Source of the DNA: Gammaproteobacteria bacterium
GTDB lineage: Bacteria > Pseudomonadota > Gammaproteobacteria > Steroidobacterales > Steroidobacteraceae
NCBI GenBank assembly: GCA_025358295.1
Contig: JANYJY010000031.1
Location: forward strand, 61,132-125,131
Reading direction: 5' to 3'
DNA: 64,000 bases
The stretch's first letter is position 1. Each line of letters begins with the position of its first letter. The notes below the pieces were generated by a model. It was not told the origin of the DNA. It did not search any database and saw only the letters and a program-made list of their open reading frames with translations. The translations under genes and the position numbers were made by a program. Shown here piece after piece: positions 55,443 through 64,000 of the stretch.

Positions 55443-56726
55443 TTGAGCAAGTTTATCGAGCCCTTGCGCGGCGTGCACGATGTGTTACCCGCGCAAATCG
55501 CAGCCTGGCAGCACCTGGAGCGGATCACCCGAGAGGTCTTCGCGGGCTACGGCTACGAGGAGTTTCGCGTTCCCGTGATCGAGCAGACGCAATTATTCAA
55601 GCGCTCGATCGGCGACTTCACCGATATCGTCGAGAAGGAGATGTTCAGCTTCGTCGATCAGGGCGAGGACCACATCACCCTGCGCCCAGAGGCCACCGCG
55701 GGCATCGTTCGCGCCGTCATTTCGAACGGCATGTTGCGCGAGGGGCGGTTGCGGGTTTGGTGCATGGGTCCAATGTTCCGGCGCGAGCGTCCGCAGGCCG
55801 GGCGCTACCGCCAATTTCATCAAATCGACGCGGAGGCGTTCGGGTTTGAGGGCCCGGATATCGATGCGGAGATCATATTGCTGTCGGCGCGACTGCTGCG
55901 GCGTCTCGGGTTGACCGGAACGAAACTTTTGGTGAATTCTCTGGGAACTCCTGAGTCGCGCGCGACTTATCGCGAACAGCTGGGTGCGTATTTCGGCGCG
56001 CACGAAGCCGCGCTCGATGAGGATAGCAAACGGCGGTTGAAGGGCAATCCGCTGCGGATACTCGACAGCAAGAATCCGGACATGCAGCGCATCGTCGCTG
56101 GGGCGCCGCTGCTGCTCGATTCCCTGGATGCCGGGTCGCGGGCACATTTCGAGGCGCTTTGCGCGCACCTGCGCAGTGCAGGCATCGAGTATCATGTCGA
56201 GCCGCACCTGGTGCGCGGACTCGACTATTACACACGGACTGTTTTCGAGTGGACGACCGATGCGCTCGGGTCGCAGAGCACGATCTGCGCCGGGGGACGA
56301 TATGACGGGCTGGTGGCCCAACTGGGCGGCGTCAGCACGCCCGGAATCGGCTGGGCGATGGGGCAGGAGCGTATTGTCATGCTCCTCGAAAAGCAGGGCT
56401 TGGGCGTCGAGCGCGGCCGGCCGCAAGTTTATTTAGTGCTGGTTGGGGAACGTACCGAGATCGCAGGTTTCAAACTGGCGGAGCAATTGCGCGACGCTTG
56501 GCCGAACCTTGCGTTGCAGGTCAATCTCGGCGGCGGGAGTTTCAAAACGCAATTCAAGCGCGCGGACAAGAGCGGCGCTGATTTTGCGCTCGTTTTGGGG
56601 GACGAAGAAGTAGCCCGGGGCATGGTCGCCGTGAAGGCTTTGCGCCGGGAACTGGCACAGGAAGAGTGCCCCATCGCGCAAATCAATGAACGCTTAGGGG
56701 TTTTGTTGGGTCTTAAGAGCGGGTAG
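55443..56726 (+). CDS. hisS: histidyl-tRNA synthetase
   Basis: Class II aminoacyl-tRNA synthetase, 427 residues. Motif 1 is near residue 50, motif 2 is GPMFRRERPQAGRYRQFHQ, the histidine-specific motif is LVRGLDYYTRTVFEW, and motif 3 is PGIGWAMGQERIVMLLE. A GGAGAG site lies 5 bp upstream of the TTG start. In most gammaproteobacteria ispG separates rodZ from hisS; only 12 bp separate them here. Confidence 0.97.
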   Translation: MSKFIEPLRGVHDVLPAQIAAWQHLERITREVFAGYGYEEFRVPVIEQTQLFKRSIGDFTDIVEKEMFSFVDQGEDHITLRPEATAGIVRAVISNGMLREGRLRVWCMGPMFRRERPQAGRYRQFHQIDAEAFGFEGPDIDAEIILLSARLLRRLGLTGTKLLVNSLGTPESRATYREQLGAYFGAHEAALDEDSKRRLKGNPLRILDSKNPDMQRIVAGAPLLLDSLDAGSRAHFEALCAHLRSAGIEYHVEPHLVRGLDYYTRTVFEWTTDALGSQSTICAGGRYDGLVAQLGGVSTPGIGWAMGQERIVMLLEKQGLGVERGRPQVYLVLVGERTEIAGFKLAEQLRDAWPNLALQVNLGGGSFKTQFKRADKSGADFALVLGDEEVARGMVAVKALRRELAQEECPIAQINERLGVLLGLKSG

Positions 56727-56736
56727 CGGAGAAGCC

Positions 56737-57426
56737 ATGGCAGAAGAATATTTGACCGATGACGAACAATTGGAAGCCGTCAAGCATCTGGCGGTGGAGT
56801 ACGCCCCGTGGTTGATCGGCGGCGTATTGTTGGGGGCTGCGGTGTTCTTCGGTATCCGGTATTTCCAGAGCTACACCACTGAGCGCGCGCTCAAGGCGTC
56901 GGCGGAGTTCAGCGCCATGACGCTGGCGATGCAGACCAATGATCATGCAAAATCCCGGCAAATTGCCAACGGACTCATCAAGGAATATGGGAACACGCCG
57001 TACGCCGATCAGGCGCAGATGACCGTGGCGCGACTCGACATCGATGAAGGCCACCCTGGCGACGCCGTCGTGAAGCTGACGCAGGTCATGACCGACTCGA
57101 AGGACACAGAGCTGCGGCAGATTGCACGTCTGCGGCTGGCCCGGGTGCTGACCGACATGGGCAAGTACGACGAAGCGCTCAAGACCCTGGCGGACCCGAT
57201 GTCCGCGGCGTTTGCCTCGCCTTATCACGAGGTGCGCGGCGATACGTATGTGGCGAAGAAGGACATTCCCGCCGCCATCACCGAGTACCAGACCGCCCTG
57301 GGCGCCGCCGATCCCCGCGGCATCAATTCCGCGCTGTTGGAATTGAAGATCCAGGATCTCGGCGGAGTCGTGACGCCGCTCGCCAAAGTTATTCCCGCGG
57401 ACACATTTAACAAGGCTAAACCCTGA
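56737..57426 (+). CDS. YfgM family ancillary SecYEG/BAM protein
   Basis: A 229-residue protein of the YfgM (UPF0070) family: a short cytoplasmic start (EEYLTDDEQLEAVKHLAVEY), one membrane segment at about 25-45 (PWLIGGVLLGAAVFFGIRYF), and a periplasmic TPR-like domain. In E. coli YfgM assists the SecYEG translocon and periplasmic chaperones. A GGAGAAG site is 3 bp upstream. It overlaps bamB by 1 bp (TGATG). Confidence 0.93.
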   Translation: MAEEYLTDDEQLEAVKHLAVEYAPWLIGGVLLGAAVFFGIRYFQSYTTERALKASAEFSAMTLAMQTNDHAKSRQIANGLIKEYGNTPYADQAQMTVARLDIDEGHPGDAVVKLTQVMTDSKDTELRQIARLRLARVLTDMGKYDEALKTLADPMSAAFASPYHEVRGDTYVAKKDIPAAITEYQTALGAADPRGINSALLELKIQDLGGVVTPLAKVIPADTFNKAKP

Positions 57427-58709
57427 TGCGCTTATTGCTTCCTTTGGGCCTCGCGGCACTGTTGATCGCGGCCGGCTGCAGCAAAGATAAGGACGTCGAG
57501 GTGCCGGCGAAGTTGGTCGAATTCCCGGCGAAATTGGCGGTGAAGAAGCTCTGGGGCGAGGGCGTCGGGGGCGGCAAGAAACAAATAAAGCTGCGCTTGG
57601 GATTGGGACCCGCTCTCGATAACGGCGTGGTGTTCGCGGCCTCGCACAAGGGCGAAGTGCTCGCGTTATCCTTGGATACCGGCCGCCATATCTGGCTCAA
57701 GAACCTCAAAATGCCCATATCGGCCGGGCCCGGCGCAGGCGCGGGAATGGTCGTGGTAGGGTCGAGCAAGGGCGCCGTCGTGGCATTGGACGGAGCGACC
57801 GGGCGCGAGCTGTGGCGCTCCCGCCTGAATTCCGAGCTCTTGTCGGCTCCGGCGCTCAATGAAAAAGTCGTGGTCCTGCGCTCGGTCGATGGCCGGCTGC
57901 ATGGCCTGGATGCGCACAACGGCAAGGAATTATGGTCGGTCGAACAGCAGGTCCCGCGTTTGAGCTTGCGCGGCACGGCAACGCCGATCATTGCCAAGGA
58001 AGTGGCGATCAGCGGCTTCGACAACGGCAAGATCATGGCGGTATCCCTGAACACCGGCGATACGGTCTGGGATACGGCACTTGCATCGCCGCACGGCCGC
58101 ACCGAACTTGACCGCTTGGTCGATATCGACTCCACCGTTCGCACCGTCGGCGACAATGTGTTCGCGACCGGATTTCAAGGACGCACGGCGATGCTGGCCA
58201 TCGAGTCCGGGCAGATCTGGTGGGCGCACGACATGTCGAGCTATCGAGGCTTGGCCGTGGATGCGGACAATATCTATGTGACGCAGTCCGACGGTATCGT
58301 GGTGGCGCTGCGTCAGCGCGATGGTTCCGAGTTGTGGCGCAATCAGAAATTGAAATTGCGGCGCTTGAGCGCGCCGGTGCTGACGAGCACCGCGGTTGCG
58401 GTCGCCGATTACCAGGGATATGTGCATTGGTTGGACAAGGTTACTGGGGAACTGGTTGCCCGGGAGCACGTTGCCAAGGAACGCGTTGCCAGTACCCCGG
58501 TCGGCGTCGACGATACCATCGTGGTCATGACCGATGGCGGCAAGCTGGCGGCATACCGCGCCAAACCCACGGCAACCTCCGCTCAGGCTGTTGCGGCACC
58601 TGTCGAGCCGATGCCTGCCTCTGCGCCGCCGGCGCCCGCTGCGGTTGTCGAGCCCGCGCTGCCCGCTCCCGAGGCACCCGCGGCTCCGATTGCGCCGCCG
58701 ACGCCGTAG
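57426..58709 (+). CDS. bamB: outer membrane assembly lipoprotein BamB
   Basis: Eight-bladed beta-propeller lipoprotein of the BAM complex; 427 residues, longer than E. coli BamB (392). The lipobox is IAAGCS, and PQQ-like blades occur along the chain (WLKNLKMPISAGPGAGAGMV, ALDGATGRELWRSRL). The C-terminal ~45 residues (from about 380) are an Ala/Pro/Glu-rich tail (AQAVAAPVEPMPASAPPAPA) not seen in the E. coli protein. It is followed 5 bp later by der. Confidence 0.95.
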   Translation: MRLLLPLGLAALLIAAGCSKDKDVEVPAKLVEFPAKLAVKKLWGEGVGGGKKQIKLRLGLGPALDNGVVFAASHKGEVLALSLDTGRHIWLKNLKMPISAGPGAGAGMVVVGSSKGAVVALDGATGRELWRSRLNSELLSAPALNEKVVVLRSVDGRLHGLDAHNGKELWSVEQQVPRLSLRGTATPIIAKEVAISGFDNGKIMAVSLNTGDTVWDTALASPHGRTELDRLVDIDSTVRTVGDNVFATGFQGRTAMLAIESGQIWWAHDMSSYRGLAVDADNIYVTQSDGIVVALRQRDGSELWRNQKLKLRRLSAPVLTSTAVAVADYQGYVHWLDKVTGELVAREHVAKERVASTPVGVDDTIVVMTDGGKLAAYRAKPTATSAQAVAAPVEPMPASAPPAPAAVVEPALPAPEAPAAPIAPPTP

Positions 58710-58714
58710 CCCAC

Positions 58715-60097
58715 GTGCTGCCGGTAGTCGCCTTGATAGGTCGGCCGAACGTAGGCAAATCGACCTTGTTCAATGCCATGACCGGCACCCGCGACGCATT
58801 GGTTGCCGATCTGCCGGGACTGACGCGCGATCGGCAGTATGGCTTTGCCCGCCGCACCGAAGTTCCTTGTATCGTGGTGGACACCGGCGGTCTGGTCGAA
58901 GACGCCGGCGACATCGAGAGCCTCATGGTCGCGCAAACCGAGCGCGCCATAGCGGAGGCTGACCGGCTCATCGTGCTGGTGGATGGCCGCGCGGGCGTCA
59001 CACCGCAGGATCAATTCGTGGCGCAACTCGCCAGGCGCAGCGGCAAACCGCTGTACCTCGCGGTCAACAAAACCGAAGGCTTCGATCACGACATCGCCGT
59101 GGCCGATTTTCACCAGCTCGGATTGGGCGAGCCGCACCCGATTGCGTCGGCGCATGACCAAGGGGTCATATCCTTGCTCGAAGCCGCGCTTTGCGGCTTG
59201 ACGCCGGATCCCCAGGATGGTCCCGAAATCACCGGCATCAAGGTGGCGGTCATCGGCCGCCCGAACGTCGGCAAAAGCACTTTGATCAACCGCCTGCTCG
59301 GCGAGAATCGCATGGTCGCCTTCGATCAGCCGGGCACCACGCGCGATGCCGTTCTGGTGCCCTTCGAGCGCGACGGCGAGCGCTACACCCTGATCGATAC
59401 CGCCGGCCTGCGGCGCCGCTCGCGCGTCGAGGAGGTCGTCGAGAAATTCAGCGTCGTGAAGACCCTCCAGGCGATCGAGACCGCCCATGTCGTGGTGCTG
59501 GTGATGGATGCGCAGGAGAACGTGGCCGAGCAGGACGCGAGCTTGTTGGGGACCATCATCGAACAGGGTCGGGCCGTGATCCTCGCCGTCAATAAATGGG
59601 ACAACATCCCGACGGAACAGCGCGACCTGATCCGCCAGCAAGTCCAACAGCGGCTGCAGTTCGCCGACTTCGCGCCGCTGCATTTTATTTCGGCGCGGCA
59701 TGGCAGCGGCGTCGGTGAGCTGTTCGCGGCGGTGCGGAAAGTGTATGCCGCCGCGACTCGCGATATGGCCACGCCTGAATTGACGCGCATCCTCGAGGCC
59801 GCGGTCGAGAGTCATCAACCCCCGGTGATTAGCGGCCGCCGCATCAAGTTGCGGTATGCCCATCAAGGCGGGCGTAACCCACCCGTTATTGTCATCCATG
59901 GCAATCAAACCGATCATGTGCCGGAGGCCTATCGGCGCTACCTAGTCAATGTCTTCCGTAAGGCCTTCGATCTGATGGGCACGCCTGTGCGGGTCGCGTT
60001 CAAGGGCGATGAGAATCCTTACGCCGGCAAGCGAAATCCCATCACTCCCCGCCAGGCGCGCAAGCGAAAGCGGCTCATTCAGCGAAATAAGCGCTAG
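58715..60097 (+). CDS. der: ribosome biogenesis GTPase Der
   Basis: Double-domain GTPase (EngA) needed for 50S subunit assembly; 460 residues. Each G domain has a P-loop: ALIGRPNVGKSTLFNAM near residue 7 and VIGRPNVGKSTLINRLL near residue 185, with NKTEG and NKWDN as G4 motifs. The C-terminal KH-like domain ends in a basic KRKRLIQRNKR tail. GTG 58715 is the start; the open frame extends to 58220 over bamB and is rejected. Confidence 0.97.
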   Translation: MLPVVALIGRPNVGKSTLFNAMTGTRDALVADLPGLTRDRQYGFARRTEVPCIVVDTGGLVEDAGDIESLMVAQTERAIAEADRLIVLVDGRAGVTPQDQFVAQLARRSGKPLYLAVNKTEGFDHDIAVADFHQLGLGEPHPIASAHDQGVISLLEAALCGLTPDPQDGPEITGIKVAVIGRPNVGKSTLINRLLGENRMVAFDQPGTTRDAVLVPFERDGERYTLIDTAGLRRRSRVEEVVEKFSVVKTLQAIETAHVVVLVMDAQENVAEQDASLLGTIIEQGRAVILAVNKWDNIPTEQRDLIRQQVQQRLQFADFAPLHFISARHGSGVGELFAAVRKVYAAATRDMATPELTRILEAAVESHQPPVISGRRIKLRYAHQGGRNPPVIVIHGNQTDHVPEAYRRYLVNVFRKAFDLMGTPVRVAFKGDENPYAGKRNPITPRQARKRKRLIQRNKR

Positions 60098-60106
60098 TTT
60101 TTTTTT
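60081..60106 (+). terminator. weak possible terminator overlapping der stop
   Basis: A 4-bp stem AGCG (60081-60084) with CGCT (60092-60095) is followed, after the TAG stop, by nine T residues (60098-60106). The stem is short, so the U-tract is the stronger part of the evidence. Confidence 0.25.
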
Positions 60107-60140
60107 GCTAGACTAGGCGCTGAAGTCGGATAGCGGCGTA

Positions 60141-63100
60141 ATGGCTGAATGTCCAGTGCTGCAATTGATCAAAACAAAAGCCTTCCGAATCATCGCAAGT
60201 GCGGCCGTGCTGCTTGTGGCACTGTACGCTCTGGCTGGTTTCGTCCTGGCGCCGCGGCTATTGCGCTCCGCACTGCTGGAGGACATTCCCAAGACCCTGG
60301 GCGTCACTCCCAGCGTGGGCGAAATCCACATCAATCCCTTCTCACTGCAGCTCGAGATCAAGGATTTCTCGCTGGCTGCGCCGAGCGGGGAGAAATTACT
60401 GGGATTCGGCCGATTGTTCGTCGATTTCTCCATATCCTCGATCTGGCACCGCGCTTACGTATTCGACACCATCGACATCGACGCACCGGTCATCAATAGC
60501 GTGGTGGCGCGCGACGGCAGCGTCAATCTGATGCAGATGAAGCCGAAGACGCCGCCTGCGCCGCTCATGGAACCGAAACCGAACAACGAACCGCTGCCTG
60601 CGATCAGGATCGGTGAGTTCAAGGTCAGCAAGGGCGGGGTGAGCTACGAGGATCGGAGCCGGCCGACCCATTTCGCGGCGCGGGTCGAACCGATCAATTT
60701 CGAATTGGTGAACTTCACCACGGGAATCGACGGCGGACGCTTCACGTTCACCGGTGCCTCGAAGCTCGGTGAGCGGGTGGAATGGCATGGTCATGTCTCG
60801 GTGCAGCCGATGACGTCCGACGGGGAGTTTCAGATCAGCGGTCTGCGCGCGAGCACGATTTGGGATTATTTGGAGGACCAACTCAACTTTGTCGTCAACT
60901 CCGGCACCATAGACGTCAACGCCACTTACAAATTCGCGTTGCGGGATGCCGTGGAATTGCAGGCCGCTGTGTCGAAGATCGCGGTCACCGATCTTGCCGT
61001 CAGGCCCAAGGACGCGGACACGGATTGGATCACGCTGCCGTCGCTGCTGGTGAGCAATACCACGGTGGATCTTGCGAAGCGCGCGGCGCATACCGAGTCG
61101 CTGACGCTCACGGGATTGAAGGTGATGGCGTGGCTGGGGCCGGGCGGTTCATTGAATTTGCTCAAGCTCGCGCAAACCCCGGCCGTAGCCAAGGCGGCCG
61201 CAGCACCCGCGACCACCGCTGCGAGCAGCGCCGCAGCACCTAAGACAGGGGCTGCACCGATTTTGCCGGCGGCGCCGTGGACATTCGATTTGCGCCAGTT
61301 CGACTTGCGTGAGGCGAGCATCGCGGCTGAAGACCGCAGCGTCTCACCGGCGGTCAAGGTGTTGCTGGCGCCGTTGTCGGTGTCGGTGGGCGGCGCGAGT
61401 TTGGATCTCGCCAAGCCGGTAACCGTGAAATTGGCCACGCATATCAACGGCGCGGGTACCGTGACTGCCGACGGCGATGTCACGCCGCAGCCGCTGTCCG
61501 CCAATCTCGCGCTCAAACTGGACGCCGTCGATCTCAGTGTCGTTCAGCCCTATATCGCGCAGCGAACGTCAATGACGCTGCTCAGCGGGCGTTTGAACGG
61601 CGATGCCAAAGTGCAATACGGCGCAAAAAAGCCGGCGTTGCAATTTGCAGGGAACCTCAGCGTTGCCGGGCTGCACACGGTCGATAACGCCTTGCACGAG
61701 AACTTCATCAATTGGGACCGCGTGGATGTCTCGGGAATCAATTTCCAACACGATCCCGACCGGCTCGCCATCAACCAAGTCACGGCGCGTAAGCTCTACG
61801 CCCGCGTCATCATTGAGCCGGATTCCAGTTTGAACGTGACTCGCGTGTTGGCCGGGCCCGGCGCAACGGTGGTCAAGCCCGCCGCCGCGGGATCCACGGA
61901 TTCACCGCAGGCAGCCACTGCCGACTTGCCGCCGCCGAGACCCGTGGCAATGAAGGGGGCATCGAAGAAATCCGCACCCGGCGCTGCGCCCGCGGCGGCG
62001 CCATCACCGCCGCTGATGCCGATGTCCATCAAGAAAATTGAATTGCTTGCGAGCGAAGCCGATTTTGCCGATCTGTCGGTTAAGCCGAACTTCGCCGCCG
62101 GCATTCAGAGCATCGAAGGAACCGTGCTCGGACTGTCGTCGAAGCCGGAGTCGAGAGCCAAGGTGGATATTCATGGCGCGGTCGACAAGTTCTCGCCCGC
62201 CGCCATTACCGGTGAAGTCAATGTCCTGAGTGCGACCTTGTACACGGATCTGAACTTGAGTTTCCACAACATGGAGCTCAGTACCTTCAATCCGTATTCA
62301 GGAAAATTTGCGGGATACAACATCTCCAAGGGCAAGCTCACCACCGATCTGCATTACAAAGTCGAGGGCCGCAAGCTCGACGCGCATCACCACGTCAACA
62401 TCGACCAGCTCGAGTTCGGCGATAAGACTGCAAGCAAGGATGCGGTGAGTCTGCCGATCAAATTGGCCGTCGCCTTGCTCAAGGACCGCCATGGCGTGAT
62501 CGATCTGGATGTGCCCGTGAGCGGCACGCTGGACGATCCGAAGTTTCGGCTGGGACCCATCATTTGGAAGGTGTTCCTCAATATTCTGGAGAAGGCGGTC
62601 ACTGCGCCCTTCGCCCTGCTCGGCGCCTTGTTCGGCGGGGGGGCGGACCTGCAGTTCGTCGATTTCCATCCGGGCGTTGCGGACTTGGATCCCGCCGCCG
62701 TGGAGAAGGGCAAGTCCTTGATCAAGGTAATGAACGAACGCCCGCAAATCAAAATTGAAATTCCGATTGCCTGGATCAACGAGCTGGACCGCCCGGCGCT
62801 GGTCGAGGTTCAATTCTTGAAACAGATCCAGGAAGCACAGTCGGGCGGCACGCGTCGCAAGAACTCGGCCGCCGCCGCACCGGGATTCGAGCAGCTCGAT
62901 CCGGCCGCGAAGCTTGAAATATTGACGCAGCTCTACAGCAAAGATCTGGGCGGTGCCCCGACATATCCGCAAGACGTGACCCGCATCAAGACCAAGCCCG
63001 AGCTAGCGGCTGCGAAGATTGATTTCCTGACGCAAGCGGTGCACGCGCACATCAGCGTGAGCGATGCGGACCTGGGCGCGCTCGGGCAGCAGCGTGCCAC

Positions 63101-63221
63101 GGCCATTCAACAAGTGCTGTTGACGGATACGCAGGTGGATCCCGCGCGTGTGTTCTTGGTCGCCAACGACAAGGCACAGAACAAGGACGGCCAGGTTCGC
63201 CTGGAATTGTCATTGAAGTGA
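60141..63221 (+). CDS. large DUF748/AsmA-like envelope protein
   Basis: A 1026-residue protein with one N-terminal membrane segment (about residues 15-38) and a long periplasmic part. The DUF748 domains include PKTLGVTPSVGEIHINPFSL near residue 50 and, later, LPIKLAVALLKDRHGVIDLD and VSGTLDDPKFRLGPIIWKVF. Two Ala/Pro-rich low-complexity linkers occur at about residues 348-375 and 578-625. The last ~70 residues (LGQQRATAIQQVLLTDTQVD) resemble the end of OmpA-like peptidoglycan-binding domains. Related AsmA-like proteins act in envelope lipid transport; the function here is unknown. Confidence 0.88.
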   Translation: MAECPVLQLIKTKAFRIIASAAVLLVALYALAGFVLAPRLLRSALLEDIPKTLGVTPSVGEIHINPFSLQLEIKDFSLAAPSGEKLLGFGRLFVDFSISSIWHRAYVFDTIDIDAPVINSVVARDGSVNLMQMKPKTPPAPLMEPKPNNEPLPAIRIGEFKVSKGGVSYEDRSRPTHFAARVEPINFELVNFTTGIDGGRFTFTGASKLGERVEWHGHVSVQPMTSDGEFQISGLRASTIWDYLEDQLNFVVNSGTIDVNATYKFALRDAVELQAAVSKIAVTDLAVRPKDADTDWITLPSLLVSNTTVDLAKRAAHTESLTLTGLKVMAWLGPGGSLNLLKLAQTPAVAKAAAAPATTAASSAAAPKTGAAPILPAAPWTFDLRQFDLREASIAAEDRSVSPAVKVLLAPLSVSVGGASLDLAKPVTVKLATHINGAGTVTADGDVTPQPLSANLALKLDAVDLSVVQPYIAQRTSMTLLSGRLNGDAKVQYGAKKPALQFAGNLSVAGLHTVDNALHENFINWDRVDVSGINFQHDPDRLAINQVTARKLYARVIIEPDSSLNVTRVLAGPGATVVKPAAAGSTDSPQAATADLPPPRPVAMKGASKKSAPGAAPAAAPSPPLMPMSIKKIELLASEADFADLSVKPNFAAGIQSIEGTVLGLSSKPESRAKVDIHGAVDKFSPAAITGEVNVLSATLYTDLNLSFHNMELSTFNPYSGKFAGYNISKGKLTTDLHYKVEGRKLDAHHHVNIDQLEFGDKTASKDAVSLPIKLAVALLKDRHGVIDLDVPVSGTLDDPKFRLGPIIWKVFLNILEKAVTAPFALLGALFGGGADLQFVDFHPGVADLDPAAVEKGKSLIKVMNERPQIKIEIPIAWINELDRPALVEVQFLKQIQEAQSGGTRRKNSAAAAPGFEQLDPAAKLEILTQLYSKDLGGAPTYPQDVTRIKTKPELAAAKIDFLTQAVHAHISVSDADLGALGQQRATAIQQVLLTDTQVDPARVFLVANDKAQNKDGQVRLELSLK

Positions 63222-63285
63222 GGCCCGCGGGCAGCCGGCAGGCCGAAAACATCGAGTAACGTCCGGAATGCGCTAAACTTCGGCC

Positions 63286-64000
63286 ATGGCTCCGATCCTG
63301 GATCTGGTGATCATCGGCTTGCTCGTGGTGCTGCTCACGGGTTTTCGAGTGGCGCAGGAATATGAGCGCGGTGTGGTGTTCAGACTGGGACGCTACAAGG
63401 GCCTTCGCGGCCCCGGGCTGTATTGGATCATCCCCTTGAACATCGAGCGCTCCGTTCGGGTCGATATCCGCACCCGCACCGTGTCGGCCGAGCAGCAGGA
63501 AACCATCACCCGGGATAGCGTAACCATCAAGGTCAATGCGGTGCTGTGGTACCGCATTGTCGATGCGGCCAAATCGGTTATCGACGTAGCGGACGCGCCC
63601 GCAGCCGTTTACCAGCTGGCCCTCACAGGGCTGCGCAATATCATCGGTCAGCATGATTTGGACGAGATCCTGCAGGAAAGAAACAAGATCAATACCCTGT
63701 TGGGGGAGACTATTTCGGGCTCCACCAGCGCGTGGGGCCTCGAGGTGCAGCGTTTCGAAATGAAGGATGTCGAACTGCCCCAGGCCATGCAGCAGGTGAT
63801 GGCCATGCAGGCGGAGGCGATCCGCGAAAAGCGGGCGCGCATCATCAAGGCGGAGGCCGAACTCGAGGCGTCGGTGAAACTGTCGGCCGCGGCCGCGCAA
63901 ATCACCGCCAACCCCGCGGCTCTGGAGCTGCGGCGGATGCAGATGATTTCGGAGGTGGGCGCGGAGAACAACAGCACCACGGTTTTGATGATCCCATCGG
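63286..64000 (+). CDS. slipin/SPFH-domain protein, partial
   Basis: The first 238 codons of a stomatin-like protein that continues past the window end. A membrane segment (LDLVIIGLLVVLLTGFRVAQ) is followed by the SPFH domain with YERGVVFRLGRYKGLRGPGL and the stomatin signature RTRTVSAEQQETITRDSVTI. A helical stretch (REKRARIIKAEAELEASVKL) follows. Bacterial slipins form membrane scaffolds, often encoded with an NfeD partner, which would lie upstream or downstream; upstream here is the DUF748 gene. ATG 63286 is the start. Confidence 0.92.
   Translation, partial: MAPILDLVIIGLLVVLLTGFRVAQEYERGVVFRLGRYKGLRGPGLYWIIPLNIERSVRVDIRTRTVSAEQQETITRDSVTIKVNAVLWYRIVDAAKSVIDVADAPAAVYQLALTGLRNIIGQHDLDEILQERNKINTLLGETISGSTSAWGLEVQRFEMKDVELPQAMQQVMAMQAEAIREKRARIIKAEAELEASVKLSAAAAQITANPAALELRRMQMISEVGAENNSTTVLMIPS

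Noticed and set aside
58220..58714. Upstream extension of the der frame
   Set aside because: It lies inside bamB; GTG 58715 matches the known Der N-terminus.
58583..59917. 444-codon minus-strand frame over der and the end of bamB
   Set aside because: Antisense shadow; der on the other strand has both GTPase P-loops.
60091..60120. Imperfect inverted repeat GCGCTAG / CTAGGCGC around a T-run after der
   Set aside because: Bulged and enclosing a T-run; not convincing as an operator or as a second terminator.

Overview
The window is a dense, GC-rich bacterial chromosomal segment holding about 66 protein genes, one tRNA, two riboswitches and several terminator-like hairpins. Gene order and content point to a gammaproteobacterium: queA-tgt-yajC-secD-secF, pilF-rodZ-hisS-yfgM-bamB-der, xerD-dsbC, a TonB-dependent receptor under a cobalamin riboswitch, type IV pilus genes, and a large GDH180-type NAD-glutamate dehydrogenase. 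These traits fit Xanthomonadales/Nevskiales-like lineages, but the species cannot be told from the sequence. There is no rRNA, insertion sequence, phage gene or CRISPR array, so this looks like core genome with some lineage-specific insertions.

Layout. 0.2-4.1 kb: a NitT/TauT-type ABC importer with a fused double permease and an ATPase with an extra C-terminal domain, followed by two small genes. 4.3-8.8 kb: a tiny secreted Ala/Lys-rich protein, uppP, a PCu(A)C copper chaperone, a DUF2721 membrane protein, a periplasmic cyclophilin, a TPR protein and yceH. 8.9-13.1 kb: glutathione-dependent formaldehyde detoxification (adhC-fghA), then a promoter, a cobalamin riboswitch and a BtuB-like receptor. 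13.2-20.2 kb: a fatty acid desaturase, an MBL hydrolase coupled to a ModF-like tandem ABC ATPase, two lipoproteins, a membrane TPR protein and a PhzF homologue. 20.3-22.2 kb: a promoter, a TPP riboswitch and a three-gene operon (YkoF-like thiamine-binding protein, PnuC/PnuT transporter, APH-fold kinase) that reads as a thiamine salvage unit. 22.3-37.7 kb: a [2Fe-2S] ferredoxin, then a long minus-strand block with a 2-oxoacid dehydrogenase complex (E1alpha, E1beta, E2), GDH180, a thioesterase, gpmA, zapE, ETF-QO, an enoyl-CoA hydratase, a thiolase and an acyltransferase, with a catabolic and energy theme. 37.8-40.7 kb: xerD, dsbC, a 7Fe ferredoxin, a zinc-ribbon Nudix hydrolase and tRNA-Leu(CAA). 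40.7-49.2 kb: queA-tgt-yajC-secDF, TerC, an amino-acid permease and suhB. 49.2-52.6 kb: trmJ, a cysteine desulfurase, a cysteine-poor IscU-like protein, an IscA-type protein and ndk. 52.6-60.1 kb: rlmN, pilF, rodZ, hisS, yfgM, bamB and der, lacking the ispG usually found between rodZ and hisS. 60.1-64 kb: a very large DUF748/AsmA-like protein and a slipin cut by the window edge.

The best candidates for something new are the NifS-like/degenerate IscU/IscA cluster at 50-52 kb, the compact TPP-controlled thiamine salvage operon, the ABC importer that lacks a substrate-binding protein, and a tRNA-Leu followed directly by a U-tract and a Nudix gene. GC-rich perfect hairpins without U-tracts sit between several convergent gene pairs.
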